The notes under the pieces: generated by a model
Seen by the model: the letters and a program-made list of their open reading frames with translations, nothing else
Database searches by the model: none
What the model was told of the DNA's origin: nothing
Shown: positions 36,421 through 49,700 of the stretch, piece by piece
Layout: every line of letters starts with the position of its first letter
How positions within the stretch are numbered: the stretch's first letter is position 1
Assembly: GCF_021730395.1 (NCBI RefSeq)
Contig: NC_069368.1
Coordinates: 15,084,001-15,148,000 of the forward strand
DNA from: Mercenaria mercenaria
Taxonomy: Eukaryota; Mollusca; Bivalvia; Venerida; Veneridae
Length of the DNA: 64,000 bases
Direction of reading: 5' to 3'
Position numbers and translations under genes: made by a program

Positions 36421-37798
36421 TTTGTTTGAAAATCTAGAGACACCTGAAATATATTAATGTTGCCGTAATACTTTAAAAAAACTTCTATGAATCATGTGAC
36501 AAGTCTCTGTTTTAACTTCAGATATGAGGAATTACGGTTAAGAGATAGGATTTGAGACTAAAACGCCAAGCAAATAAAAAGACGTCACCTGACGACACTG
36601 AAACGTAGTCGTTTTGCATCGTTCGATTTCATTTTTGCAATTTGTGTCTTTAATTTGAAGGTTTTTTTTCTAGCGTTATTGAGAGTAAGGCCCATATGGT
36701 CAACCATACAGAATCTACAATATACCAGCAGAATCATACCTTCTATATTTGCCCAGGTGCAGACAGCCTTGTCGCCATAAATGGAGAATTTTGTGGCTGG
36801 TTTTACGACAATTTGTAAATTTCATTATCAAACAAATCTTATTGTTGGATTATATAAAACTCATTTCAATTGGGAATTATTTTTCTTTGGATGGGGAACT
36901 TTTTGCTTTAAATTTGGAATGATAGAACCTAATTGGCATTTGTAACGGGGTCGATTGTTGGCCCTGTGAGACAGACAAAAAGGCCCTGCCCTTCCTTTTT
37001 GCTCGTAAAATCTTTAAGGTGTTCGGCGAAAGCAGGGGACCCAATAGTTTTAGTAGGTATGGTAATATGAAACAACATACTAATCACAGAGAACTGCCGT
37101 CTAATTGCCGCGGAGAGAAGGTAATTTTCATGACTTATGTAAGTTATGACATTTGCTGGGTTATGCCTGACATTCTGATAACATTTTCAAAGGGAATTTC
37201 TGCAATTTGAGAACATGTAAAAAGACCTTATTACGTATATTTAGCTGCCGTCATTTTGAAAGAAGTTTCCTAGCGTTCACATTGTAATAAGTTAAAAGAT
37301 ATACGACCCCTATATTTCTTGTTATTTTATTGCTGCCTTGTAATTCTTTTTTAAAGTGGCATTATGCGCATCTTACAGCACGTAGTGTGTTTTTGGTGAA
37401 TGTTTTATAAAAGCAAGTTTTCAGTTGCTGTGCATTTAAATGTGTTTAATTAACAATAATGCCGCATAAGTATTTGAAAGTGATGCTTTAGAAATGAAGA
37501 AATCGGACTTATAAAAAATAGTTCATTTCTTCAGCCTTGTACGCAATTATCTCCCTTACCTATAAGTAGAGATTTCTGAGGTTGAAGGGAAGCAACTCCT
37601 GCAAGCAGTTTGACTTTTCTTAAAAAGACTGCCCCAGTCAAAATAAGAAAAGTCATATTTAAAAAGTTATTATTTCGTAATGGTAACAGGAAGAGTTTGG
37701 TATACTGGGTTAAAAACTATAATTTCCTCCACCCTTTTTACACACATATCTATATGTGCTGTATTTTTACTTGAAAAATGCGTATAATTCCACTTTAA

Positions 37799-37977
37799 CC
37801 TTTACCCTGCTAAATTTCTAAAATGGACTGGTCTATCATTCAATTTGGGCAGTACCATTTATTATTCGAAGGGACATTCACTGGAAATTTACTGACTGAA
37901 TAGCGAACAGTGCAGCTGATCTTGTTCTGCACTGGTCGCAAAAGGCAGAATCATTTGCCGCGGCAGTAGGCTGTAGG
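37799..37977 (+). mobile_element. Short TTAA-flanked MITE family, copy 3
   Basis: Flanked by TTAA at 37795-37798 and 37978-37981; begins CCTTTACCCTGCTAAATT and ends GTAGG. It carries the diagnostic TTCAATTTGGGCAGTACC and GATCTTGTTCTGCACTGG, with an internal deletion relative to copy 1. The cleanest copy for defining the ends. Confidence 0.75.
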
Positions 37978-39261
37978 TTAAAAGGAGAGAGGCGTTGTCC
38001 TGTACGACAATAGAACGTGTCGCAAATATATTAACTATCGTCGCTATTCGATGTTTTTACAGTTACTTAGCTAGATAATTGTTGTCTTGACTTTGTCATA
38101 AAATTCTCGATCAGTATCACTAAAGCTCAATAGAAGAGTTATAAATTATCTTTCTTGCCAGCTATTTTTAAAACCGTGCATCATGATCATGTGGAAGTCG
38201 CGCACAGAATTGGTGCTAATATATATGGTCCTTTCTATTACAGTCTTAGTAAACTAGAATGTGTAACACATTGTAGCGGGAGGCCACTTCACAAACCGAC
38301 GGAAATGTTGTTAATGTATTTTTGTTGTGTCAGCTCGCTTAGTTCGATACAATTGCAAATGTGTGCATTTTAAAAAAAAGGTAAGAACTTCTTCTTTTTT
38401 TCTACAATTTTTATTATCATGATATTTTTTCAAATGTTGTTTCAGCAAGTTATTCACAAAAGAAAACCATTTTGTTTTATTTCATAGTTTATAAAACACA
38501 ACTATTCACCAAACAATGTGATTAGACAACAGCTACTATAATAAGAAAAATTATGAATTTTTAATTCTTACTGAAATCGTATCAAAATTTATGCTTTGAA
38601 GGTAAATTGTTACTTCAAGTGTTGTAGCATAATACTGTAGTCAGTCGTAATGTTGAACGTTTGTTTATTACTGAAAAAGCTGGACTGGTAGGTAATACTG
38701 CTTTTTTTTTTACTAAATGGCGCATAGTTTATTGCTGTTTTCCGTCGTCTTAGTAGATCGTTTTGAAAGCAACATAAAGTCCATGGCGGCCTATAAGTAA
38801 TCTATCCGTGCTCAAAATTTTAATTCTTGAGATATTATTTTCTAATGTATGGTAATTTATGCGAATATATTTTAGCCGCTTGCACCTTAACGCATTTAGA
38901 CATGTATGCGTCTCGCGGTTAAACCAACTTTGACACAGCGGTTGTCTCTGGGAAGCAGACATTATCATACAAAGTCATTCTGGTGCCGGCGACTTCTGTA
39001 AAGCCTGACATTGTACTCGGAACATTCGTGAGTTTACAGGACCACAGTCATTTGGACTTAGATATATAGAAACTGTCTGACAGAACTGTACAACTGTTTG
39101 CTGAATATTTTATGTACTTTACTTATTTTATAGAAAAATATTAAAAGATATGTGAGATAATGATAAAGAGTACATGGTATATTTTTTTTTATTCTACTTT
39201 ATTTGTTCAAGAACTTCATGCCTCTTTGTTTTAAACAAAACGGAATTAAAACAGCCTCACA

Positions 39262-39438
39262 GCCCACGACTGATTCCGCCTTTGCGACCAGTGCAGATCA
39301 TGATCAGCCTGATCATGATCTGCACTGTTCCTCATTCAGTCAGTACCTTTTTGGTAAGCACCCCTTTTATCAGTTAATGGTACTGTCCAAATTGAAAATG
39401 GACAAGTTCATCATAGAAATTTAGCAGTGTAAGAGTTA
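39262..39438 (-). mobile_element. Short TTAA-flanked MITE family, copy 4
   Basis: Inverted copy with TTCCGCCTTTGCGACCAGTG, GATCATGATCTGCACTG, GTACTGTCCAAATTGAAAAT and the end TAGCAGTGTAAGAGTTAA. The left end is worn. Confidence 0.65.
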
Positions 39439-40094
39439 AATGTCTGAGATTGTTCAGGCATATCTGCGAGATGTATTTACCTTAACAAGAAACTGAAAGA
39501 TTCTGTCACCCTGACAAATCACATGTTAACCAGAAATTAAGAATTATATACAGGGACAATCAAAAATAATTCTACTTACCTTTTTGAAACTTTTTCTCTC
39601 CGTCCAAACGTGTTCGAGAATCAACCGGCTTACAGAGGGCTTGGCCATCATATGGGTCTTTTATACTTTGTGAACACGTTGATTTCGCAGGCTGAATGTG
39701 AACTTGTGATCGACACAATTTCAGACCATCGGAATCACACTTTTTGCTAATGTCAATTTATTATTTTGTTATATAGTTATTATTTATTTGAATTATTACA
39801 ATTATGACGTACGAGTGAGGTATGAACTGGCTATTGTCGGGTACCAGTTCCTAATGCAAACTATTATGGCCTTTATTCATAATGTGCAAATTGACGTACG
39901 ATACCTAATATATTTTTTCTGATATATAAATTATAGGTTTGCATCAAAACGTATTATTGCCCGTTAAATATGTTTTTACTGGTTTTGTTACATCTTCAAT
40001 ATATTACCCAAACTATTGAAAGAAAGATGTATTTGTTACCTGATTGATATAAAATGACATCAGAATACTAAAATAGCTTAGCATCAAGCTTATT

Positions 40095-40252
40095 TGAACC
40101 ACTCTCGAGTCCGCATCCTGGAAGAACCAGTACTGATGTCACATGAGAGGTCTTGGTCGTAACCCCAGTGAGGCTCGAACCCACGACCTCAGGGTTGAGC
40201 GACACCTTAACAATTAGACTACCGCTCCCCTTCTTTTTTTTTTTTTTTTTTT
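40095..40252 (-). mobile_element. tRNA-derived SINE, minus strand
   Basis: On the minus strand: GGGGAGCGGTAGTCTAATTG (A-box region) and GTCGTGGGTTCGAGCCTCAC (B box), then GACCTCTCATGTGACATCAG and TACTGGTTCTTCCAGGATGC. A run of about 20 T on the plus strand (40232-40251) adjoins the head. A different SINE family from the one at 14274. Confidence 0.6.
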
Positions 40253-40778
40253 ATATGAAATTTGTTAATCGGAGGTTGGTTTTATTTGATTTGCATTGGC
40301 ATTGCTACTGGTCTATAAACTTGGGTATTCACCTTATCCTCATACAATACACTTACAACTTTTTCTCACGTGAAAACATTTAAACAAAATTAAGAATACC
40401 GTATTTCTTTAAAAAAACAACAACATTCCATATCTCTACAAATGCTTCAATATTCAATTGACTTATCAAATACTGTTGCAACAGTCCCAATACGCGACTG
40501 AAACGGAAGAGATAATTACACCACGAGTTGGACTACTGTTGCATATACCTTTCTTCTACCAAGCGAATATACAATTTATAGTTTGATTTTAATTTCGGTT
40601 AATATGCTATATAGATATATACTAATTATCTACTGATAATGTTTACTTAAACATATTTATCTTATTAGGACTGATAACACTTCGTTCTCTATTTTCAGTG
40701 TGGATCAGTCAAGAACACAAACTGAGGCATATTTGACTGACGTTTTATCATCAATTTCAATTTACTTTAACTTTGGAT

Positions 40779-43700
40779 ATGTGTTTTAAATTCATTCTTG
40801 CCTTTTCGCGTGAGTACAGTCTTTTTAAATTTGTAGCCAAAATTCCATTAAATAGATGAATCTAAATGAAGTTACCTTCCAGATGTTGGATTTACTAATA
40901 TAACAAGTATTGCCTTTTCGGTTCGGTTGTTATCGGAGAATATGTCAACCTGGAAAAAGTGATATCAACATCAGGCCACGCCCCCGGTCAACATCGGGCC
41001 ACGCCCCCGATCGAATTCATGTTCACTAGATCGATAAATTCTCATACCGACCACATTAAAAGGCAATAATTGTATAGCTTATTTTATGTTAAAAGAAGCG
41101 GTTTAGTGCATTGTGCTCTATCTCTATCTGCAATTCAACAATAAAAGCAACAACCGGCAACATTTTGCAGTAACCTGATGTTTTGTTGAGATACAAAAGT
41201 ATGACTTAAAGGTGGATAATCAGATTTTGGCCATGTAACGGATTTGTTCGAAACTTTAGCATCTGATCATTTACACTCATTTATGTTCACTTAACACTTA
41301 ATACAAATAAGATTTTCACTGGAGGTATTTTTAAAATTTCATTTTCCTATCCTGGTTGCCCAACCAAGATAGAGTTATTTTATCATAAGTATAAATTTGA
41401 TAAACATACTTTGGCGAAGGAAATGCATAAATATTAGACATATTGTAATATATTTGTAAAATATTTGCATTAAAAATTATGTATTTAGATGGAATTCATT
41501 AGAAACGCAAGTTTGAAAAATTATTATTACCTCCCTTTGCCTATCTTGGTTGCGCAACCAAGATAGATTGGAAATAAATGAATTCAGAAGCTACACACAG
41601 CTTTTAAACTTGCATTTTGGTTCAGATTGTTCAATAGTTGATATGTCTATCAAATGCAAATGTAAAACTAGACATTGTATCGAAATAAAAAGAAATACCC
41701 AGCTTTTTCTATACTTTCATATTAAAGGGAAGTAATTACAAAATTTTATAAAAATAATAAAATATACATTTCAAATAGGAATCTAACTCTATGTAATCGG
41801 TCTTTTTGTTCCTTAAATAATTCTCTACCAGAATATACAAAAAGTAAAAAATGTCATTTAATGTTGTCTAAATGTGATTGACCACCTTTAAAAAATCTTA
41901 CTTTTTGGGGTCGTTACCTCTTATAGTTACAGTATAATCTATGTTTAGTTTAAAGTTATATGTTTATTAAAGAGTAAACTCAACTGTCAAGTATTATATA
42001 TATTCTTCTTATTGCCTTGCGCCCTCGGTCGAAATCGCTTTTATCGGGTCGATAAATCCACATATCGACCGAACCTAAAAGGCAACAATTGTTTTATTAT
42101 TTAAAAATTCAGCCTACTTATAAGTATAAAAATGAAATACAAATATCTGCAGCCTTTGGTCATTTTTCGTAGTAAATACGATTTTTTATCATTGATCATG
42201 AGACTACATCTAGACCAATGGGAAGAACTATAAATATAGATTTAATAATAAAAAGGTTTATATGATTGCCTGTGTTAGAACCCGAGAGGCAGCGTGGAAT
42301 GGAAAACCGGGCGCTAGCGAGCTTTTTAATCCACGCCGCTGTCCCGAGGGTTGGGAAAACACCTGCCTTAATCAGGCAGTCATGAAAGTTCATTTTTCTT
42401 GCCGACCGTTGATATCATTGCAATATTATCAAAGATATTATAAATTACAATTCGCTCATACACTGTGCCGTCATAATATGACGTCAAAGAAAGACGTTAA
42501 TATACGTACGTGTTGTTTCTATAAGACGATCTTCTACCTGGATAGCCTTATCTTTCCCCGCTAGGTAGACAAAAATATTTATTATATATCCTGTAAAATT
42601 TACTTGCAGTAGTTATTGCTAACATTTATAACGAGTGTTATGGCCAAGGTATTTGTGACCTGCCAGACAGTGATACTGTAGAGCTTGGCGGAAGCTGTAA
42701 CTTCAACAAGAACACATGTGGGTACACGTTCCCAACCTCGCTCTGGCGCACCCACACAGAAAGCTTCGGTGGCCTCATCTACGGTAAAATACGTGGTGAC
42801 GATAACGGTATGACCTCATTCGTATAGTACTTTACATAACTTTGTTATAGAAACTTAAAAAAAAAATATTTCTGTAAAATATTCTTTGGAACTGAAGGAA
42901 ATATTTGCCAAGATTGCTAGAAGATCAGCAACAGGGCTAACGTTTGAACATAAACAGCTAACAGTTAAGATATTTAGGCCTAATCATATCTAGACAGTTT
43001 AGGGACATAACTATTTATGTCCCTGGATAGACGTTGTATTCTTTTCATGAAGTTGAACTAATCAAATCGAGACCCCGATCGTAAAAGAGTATATTTTGCG
43101 GTCCGCATCATATAATACATATAATAAAAGAAAAACAGACTCAGAAAGGTCTAAGCGATCAGTCATTTAAGGTAGTTTTGCACGTTTGGATCGAAATTTT
43201 TTCTACAACGTAGAATTTAATTAAACTCTGATTTTTCAAAACTTCTGAATATACTAAGACAATTCAGCAAATAAAAAAGATAGGGTCGTGTGCTTGATTT
43301 TTTTGCTAGACTGATTTGAAAAATTTCGACCCCACGCAATTTTTCATTATGGGAGTCTATGGGAAAAACGCAATTTTCATAACATTTTCGCGAATAGAAA
43401 TTTTTCTACAATGTAGATTTTAATGACACTTCTCACAGTCGTAAAAAAAACAACATATGGCATATAATATGGTAAAATAAAATATATAGGTCCGTGTGCT
43501 TATTTTTGAGATATCTGGCTATGATTAAAGTGAACCGCCTATTTCAAGCTAATTTTAAGACATTATTTTGAATTATTTAACGTGTAAGATGTTTTAATAT
43601 CATATTTTAACTTTAGAAAGGTAGTAACAGTGCCATTTCAATACACTTACTGACGGGTTGCCCTTAACTCATAAACTGATTTTCCAGGCATTATTCTACG

Positions 43701-46700
43701 TTTTCCGGATAAATGACGTTACGCCATCACTTCCGGTTTATCAAACGTGCAGAACTACCTTAATATTAATTTTCCTATCAGAAAATGTACATACTCGTTC
43801 TTGTCCATACTTAGTTATCAGTTAAAATGTGCATTATCATTTTATATTTACCCAGGCGAGAAGCAGACATTTGCCTTATTCCAGTCCAACGACCCGAGCC
43901 TTAATGAGTCGTTAGTTCTTAACAGTAGCATTGTTTCACCAGAGATCTATACAAGACCGGTGTGCCTGAAGTTCTGGTTCCTCATGCCCAACCAGAACTC
44001 CAGACTGGAAGTGTTTACTGTAGAACCACGTGGCAATAAGACAAACTTGGTGTATTCGCACGTGTACAGCCCTGCTTCACAGTGGGAAGAAGTAAAGGTT
44101 CTGGTAAATCCCAGCAATTCTTACAAGGTACTACTTTACACGATTTAATTCTTAGCAGAAACAACTAAAACGCTTTTCTATACTTAAAACTGGTTGCGGC
44201 CTGATGATTCCACTGAAACTTTCGCTATTTCTTTGAACATCTATCTTAGTGTGATAAGCGGTTTGAAAAAATGTTTTGAAAACGAACGTTACTTATAGAA
44301 AGATTTCCTTTTTATCTATTTCTTCATGTATCAATTCTATTTCTATTATGCGTGTACTTGTGATCAACTTGGCGGCCTGTGTAGGCTTATTTCTCGCATG
44401 GTTGATTTCAGTTAGAGTTCCGGTCAACAAAAGAAAATAACTACGGCTACGTCGGAGTTGATCATATTCAAGTCTTAATACGTATGACTATTTTTTCTTA
44501 CAATTCTGTGTTTCATTTTTTTTGTTAAGGAGGTAGGTTACCTTGTTACAAGGGTAAATTCAAATTAATTGAACCGCAGCATCTTTTTGTATTTCGTGTA
44601 ATATGAATTTTTAACTGCTAAAATCTCAGTTTCGTTTGTCTCTGTCCCTTCAAGTTCAATTTTTATCCAGGTTTGAAGAACATGACCCTCCAAAGGTATT
44701 TCATATTGAAAGAAGAAGGAAAATACGGATATTTAACACTTTTCAGTGTATTTTAGTTTAATTGATATCCGTAGAAGTCAGTATAATCTATTATTTTACT
44801 AGTATGCACGTCAGCTTTCTAATATAAGCCTAAAATGTATATGTCGCGGGGCTCGTGTTTCCATGGTAACGCATTTTCTCTCATTTTTAAACAACTATGT
44901 ATAAAAATAGGGGTTTTCGACGACTTCAGTGCCATTCTATTAATGACCAACATGGAATATTTGGGTAATATTATTAGCAAAATACCAAGCACTATACATG
45001 GTACCCTATTTTTCTTAAAGTTTAAAGTAACCATGGCAACAGAGATGTTTAAAATGGCTTATATCTTGCTTTTTGTCGTAATTTCTTATAAAATAACATT
45101 GAATAAGATTGTCTTTCTAGTTGATGTAGCTTTAAAACATATTATTTCTAACGTAAGTTATATTTTCGTGTTATCTGCATTTATTCAAACAAATTTCTAA
45201 GCTTAGAATACTTACAGCAGTACCCCTCGTCTGGCATTTTTCATGGAAAAATCGTTCAGCATGCTACTATTATTCTCATGGATATTGTTGAAATGAAAAT
45301 AAAAAGCCGAAGCTGTGTTTCTTAAATAGGCTAGTGTCAACGCTTTTGAATTTTACATTTAGATACATAGGTCACGGGCTTCGTTTCCATGGTAACATCA
45401 ATTCAATTCAAGAAACCACAATTTTCTACTGAAATTCGAACAATTTTAGATCTTAGTTTTAGTATATAAGTAAGAAATTATCAACGGAAACTGAAATAGG
45501 TATTACAAATAAAACAGCTAGATTTTTTATTTGAAAATGGCCGTAACAAGTAACCTCTCACCCAACTATATTCCAAATAACATTGGTTACCATCATCCAT
45601 TTTCTTACATTCCGCATAACATTTCAATATAACTACATAAAAGAAGCAAAATATTGATTATTATTCAGAGCAAAAGACTCATAAAAAATATTTCAGCAAA
45701 TAATGGTTATTTGAAAATAGTTTGAATAAAGAAAATGCACATAATTACGTACTTTCAAGACAAAAGCTATTAATTTTGCGCGGTAACTGACACGTAACGT
45801 CATGACGTCAATGACGTCATTTTAAGACAACATTGTTTTGAAGCGTTTCTGCGGCAATTTATTCATTATTTCTGCATTATTAAACCATAAAGCGTCAGAT
45901 CGAAGACAGGTCTATGATTTGTTTTCAGAAGAATGAATATACAAACACATTTAGTTTGTCGTAAACGTCGTCGTAAATCGTCACGTTAGCTTCCGGTTGG
46001 ACATGCGCACATACAAATATAAAGGTAACCTACCTCCTTAAGAAAAATAAATCGCATACAGTATATCATTCAACTTGTAATCGTATTCATTAAAAAGAGC
46101 AACAAATTACGTATAAGAAGGATAACCAAAACATGTTCAAGGGGAACATGAACTTACGTGCCATGTAATGTCGTGGTCCCGAGATGTATGTAACCCGGTT
46201 CGCTTAATGTTTAGGTAACGAGTCTTCTTAAATTAGGAAGTCATAGATTTTAGTCCAGTGCAAGCTGAATGTAGTCTTTCGACATCAGTCTACATTGAGT
46301 TGTCACTTACATGCGTAGAACAGTATATTACTGATATGAAATACAGAAACTCTTGCAAGTTTAATTAACCATTTTGATATAAGTTGAAATACTGTTGAAA
46401 AACGACGTTAAATCCAACGAAAGAAAACATAAACTCGATGTATGTTTAAAGGTATGTGTATAAAGTTAAAAACAGTACAGTTTTCTGCATTTCTTTGATA
46501 ATACTTGACTATGCATGTTCGCCTTTTAAGAGAAAGTCATAACGACAACCTCTACGACGACGACGACAACAACAACACCACCAACAACAACAACTCGTCC
46601 TACAAAAACAACGACAATATTAACAACAGAACTACTAACAACTGAATCAACAACAGAATATACTACAGAACCAACAACAACAACAACAACAGTAATACCA

Positions 46701-49700
46701 ACAACCGAAACAACCACAGAACCAACAACAACAACAACAACAATGCCAACAACAGAATCAACCACTTTGACAACAACAGAAACAACAACAACTTCTACTA
46801 CTTCAACAACAGCAAGAGAAACAACAGAATTACCAGCAACAGAAACGTCTGTGCATTCAACAGGTAATGAAATATATGATAATATTGTATTTAAGAAAGG
46901 GCAATATGAAAATGCCCATCTCAAGAGAAATGAATATATTACTCTGTTACACCATAAAGTGGTACTAACGCATTTTTGGTACTTACTACCAAAATGCGCC
47001 CAAGTGTTTAGTACTAAAACCAAAATTCGGCAGAGTTGTGGTAGTACGAGGATTGTTCAAATATGAATGCATCTAGAACGTTATCTCGCTCAATAATGCG
47101 AAAATCACGAGGAAATTAAGATTATTGGGTAGATAAACAAGTTAGCTTTACCTTGATACCACACCCATTAAAATCCGTTCACTTTAGCTGTGTCTATCGC
47201 TCGCTAAACATTGCCTACTCGGGTAAACTAATACAAAAATGGTTGGAAGAAGGTCAGCGTACGCCGTTGAAATACGGTCCTATATTAAGAGTCGTTGTAT
47301 TCTTTGCATAGGGTGTAAAGACATTTTTGATGAAATATGTTCTGTTTATGGGCATAATGAAATGTCTTTTTCGACAGTTATTCGTTGGTTTGAAAAATTC
47401 AAATATGGGTTAGTTTCAACAGAAGATGCACCACATGGCCTTCGGCCGAAAACAGCAACGTCTGCCAAGATGGTTGCTAGAGTGAAGGAAATAGTTGCTA
47501 CTGATAAAAGATACACCGCTAGGCAAATAGCTAGTATGGTTGGCATCTCATTAGGAGCAGCTCATACAATTCTGAAACGTAATTTGAAAATGAGAAAGAT
47601 CTGTGCTAGATGGATTCCCCATCTGTTGACAGATGAGCAGAAAAAGGCACGCATGCAATGCGCAAAATTGTTGCTTAAACAGTTTCCAAATTACAATGCA
47701 CGGTCTTTCGCAAATGTCGTCACTGGTGACGAGACATGGGTTCACATTTTTGAGCCCAAACGAAAGATTCAGAATAAAATAAGGGCAACAAAGTCTGGCA
47801 AAAGACCATGCATTGCAAAGCGGACCATGAGTGTCAAGAAGGTAATGTATGCCATATTCTTTACAACTCAGGGTCCTGCCATTCAGGTTGTTGTACCTAA
47901 AGGCAAATCCGTAAATGCGAAGTTTTACAAGACTAAAGTTCTTCGAAAACTGGAGAAATATTTCAAAAATCGAAGTCCCGCAACTGGTTTGGCCAATGTC
48001 AGATTGCTACATGACAATGCGTCATCGCACAAGGCGTCTATTGTACAAGACTTTCTGAAGCAGGAAAAGGTTGTTGTGCTCCCTCACCCTCCTTATTCGC
48101 CTGACATTGCCCCGTGTGACTTCTTTTTGTTCCCAAGGCTAAATAAAAATATACCTTTCTGGTCGAAAATTTGTGCAGCGCAAACACCTCGGTTCTGCAA
48201 TATTCCAGTGTCTTCATAGTAAACCTAGAAAATACTATGAAAATGCCTTCAAGGATTGGATTAGAAGACTGAAACTTTGCATATCTTTTGGAGGTGAATA
48301 CTTCGAGGGGACCAAATAAAATTTTCTTTGAAATCTATCAAGGATACATTTTTATGTGCTTAGGTGCATTCATATTTGAACAATCCTCGTAACTATCAAA
48401 ATGCGTTGGATACAATGAAATCTGTGACTGCACTTCCAAAGTGTGTTTACATATACATAATATGGGCTTTATATACATTATATACTGGCAGAAACTTAAA
48501 CATTATAAAATACTGGTTGAAAATCTGTAACTCTAATGATGATAAATATATTAAACAGGTCTATGATTGTTTAAAAAGTTATGTCGAGTTAAATCAAGAG
48601 AATGGGTTTCACATGTTAAACATACATTATCAAGGTTAGGTTGTTATGAGGTCTGGCTTTCGCAGGGGGTAGGGGATGTCAACATCTTTCTGCGTCAGTT
48701 GAAACAGCGTATCGAAGACATATACGTACAAGAATTAAGAACAAGTTCACATGAATCGAGTAGAGCTATATTTGTTAGAAATATATTTGACTTCAAATTT
48801 AACGAATACTAGTATCTGGATATTGTAACTATAAAAAAAAATTCGGGTTGCACTGTCTAGATTAAGATTAGCCTCTCATAGACTTGCAGTGGAAACAAGC
48901 AGATGGAAACCCAGAAAGTATCCCTTATGATGACCGTAAATGTACAGGATGTAATGCACTTGAGGACGAATATCATTTCGTTATCAGGAATGCCAGGATT
49001 TCTTAAGCCTACGAAAACAGTATAGCAGAAATTATTTCTGGCGCCATCCTAGCTTTTTTCAGTTATTATAATATCAATGATGTACGTATTTTTTTCATTT
49101 ATATATACAAAGCTTTTGAAGTAAGAAATAATGCAAATAGAGTCTAAAGGTATGTAGACGTACACTTGTGATATACATATAGCTGTTGTCTTAATTTTCA
49201 GCTTTCTATTTTTGTACGATATCAATACATATCAACACTAACTTATGTTAAAACAATTATTTCAAACACTACTTGATCCAATACATGCTGTCTCTCCCGT
49301 TAAAACAATTTATTTAGACAGTGAAACTTATATCCAATTTGTACTTTTTGTCATCTTGCCATACCATGTTTTAGATTATGAATTGTATATGATGCTATGC
49401 TCATGAATCTTGTCAGGTATATTGCATAATAAAACTATTCTATTCTAAAAAAAAATCTATATATAACGTAAACGATATTTCTGATAATCATAACATGGTG
49501 CTTACATTAAAACAGAAGTGCTGGATTTAATAGTATGTTCTACATTACCTGCATACACGACTGTTGCCGTGAGCTTTTGCATTCACTCACCGGTTCATGG
49601 GAACTGACCTGCAGTTTCTAGGCATGTACGTTCTATCCAGTATGAATAGGGGGAAAAAAATTGAAAATGGACAACCAATGATTTCAAACAATAAATAAAC

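Larger units (their letters stand above)
36445..40778. other. Intergenic between the GPCR and the MAM gene
   Basis: Holds two copies of the short TTAA MITE, a minus-strand SINE and AT-rich DNA. One possible orphan exon on the minus strand (39757-39580) is described in the findings. Divergent arrangement: the GPCR points left and the MAM gene right. Confidence 0.45.

Noticed and set aside
38750-38968. 72-residue minus-strand frame as a partner of the orphan exon at 39580
   Set aside because: No acceptor that keeps the phase was found and the composition is unremarkable.
44835-45200. 121-residue frame considered as a transposase
   Set aside because: Lies inside the TTAA-bounded element but shows no catalytic motif or similarity to transposases.
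46970-47000. Small hairpin (CGCATTTTTGGTA with TACCAAAATGCG) as a regulatory RNA
   Set aside because: Short, imperfect and isolated next to the mariner insertion; ACCAAAATTCGG recurs near 49875, so it is probably debris of an older repeat.
46526-47023. 165-residue Val-rich frame on the minus strand
   Set aside because: Antisense shadow of the Thr-rich ACA-repeat exon of the MAM gene.
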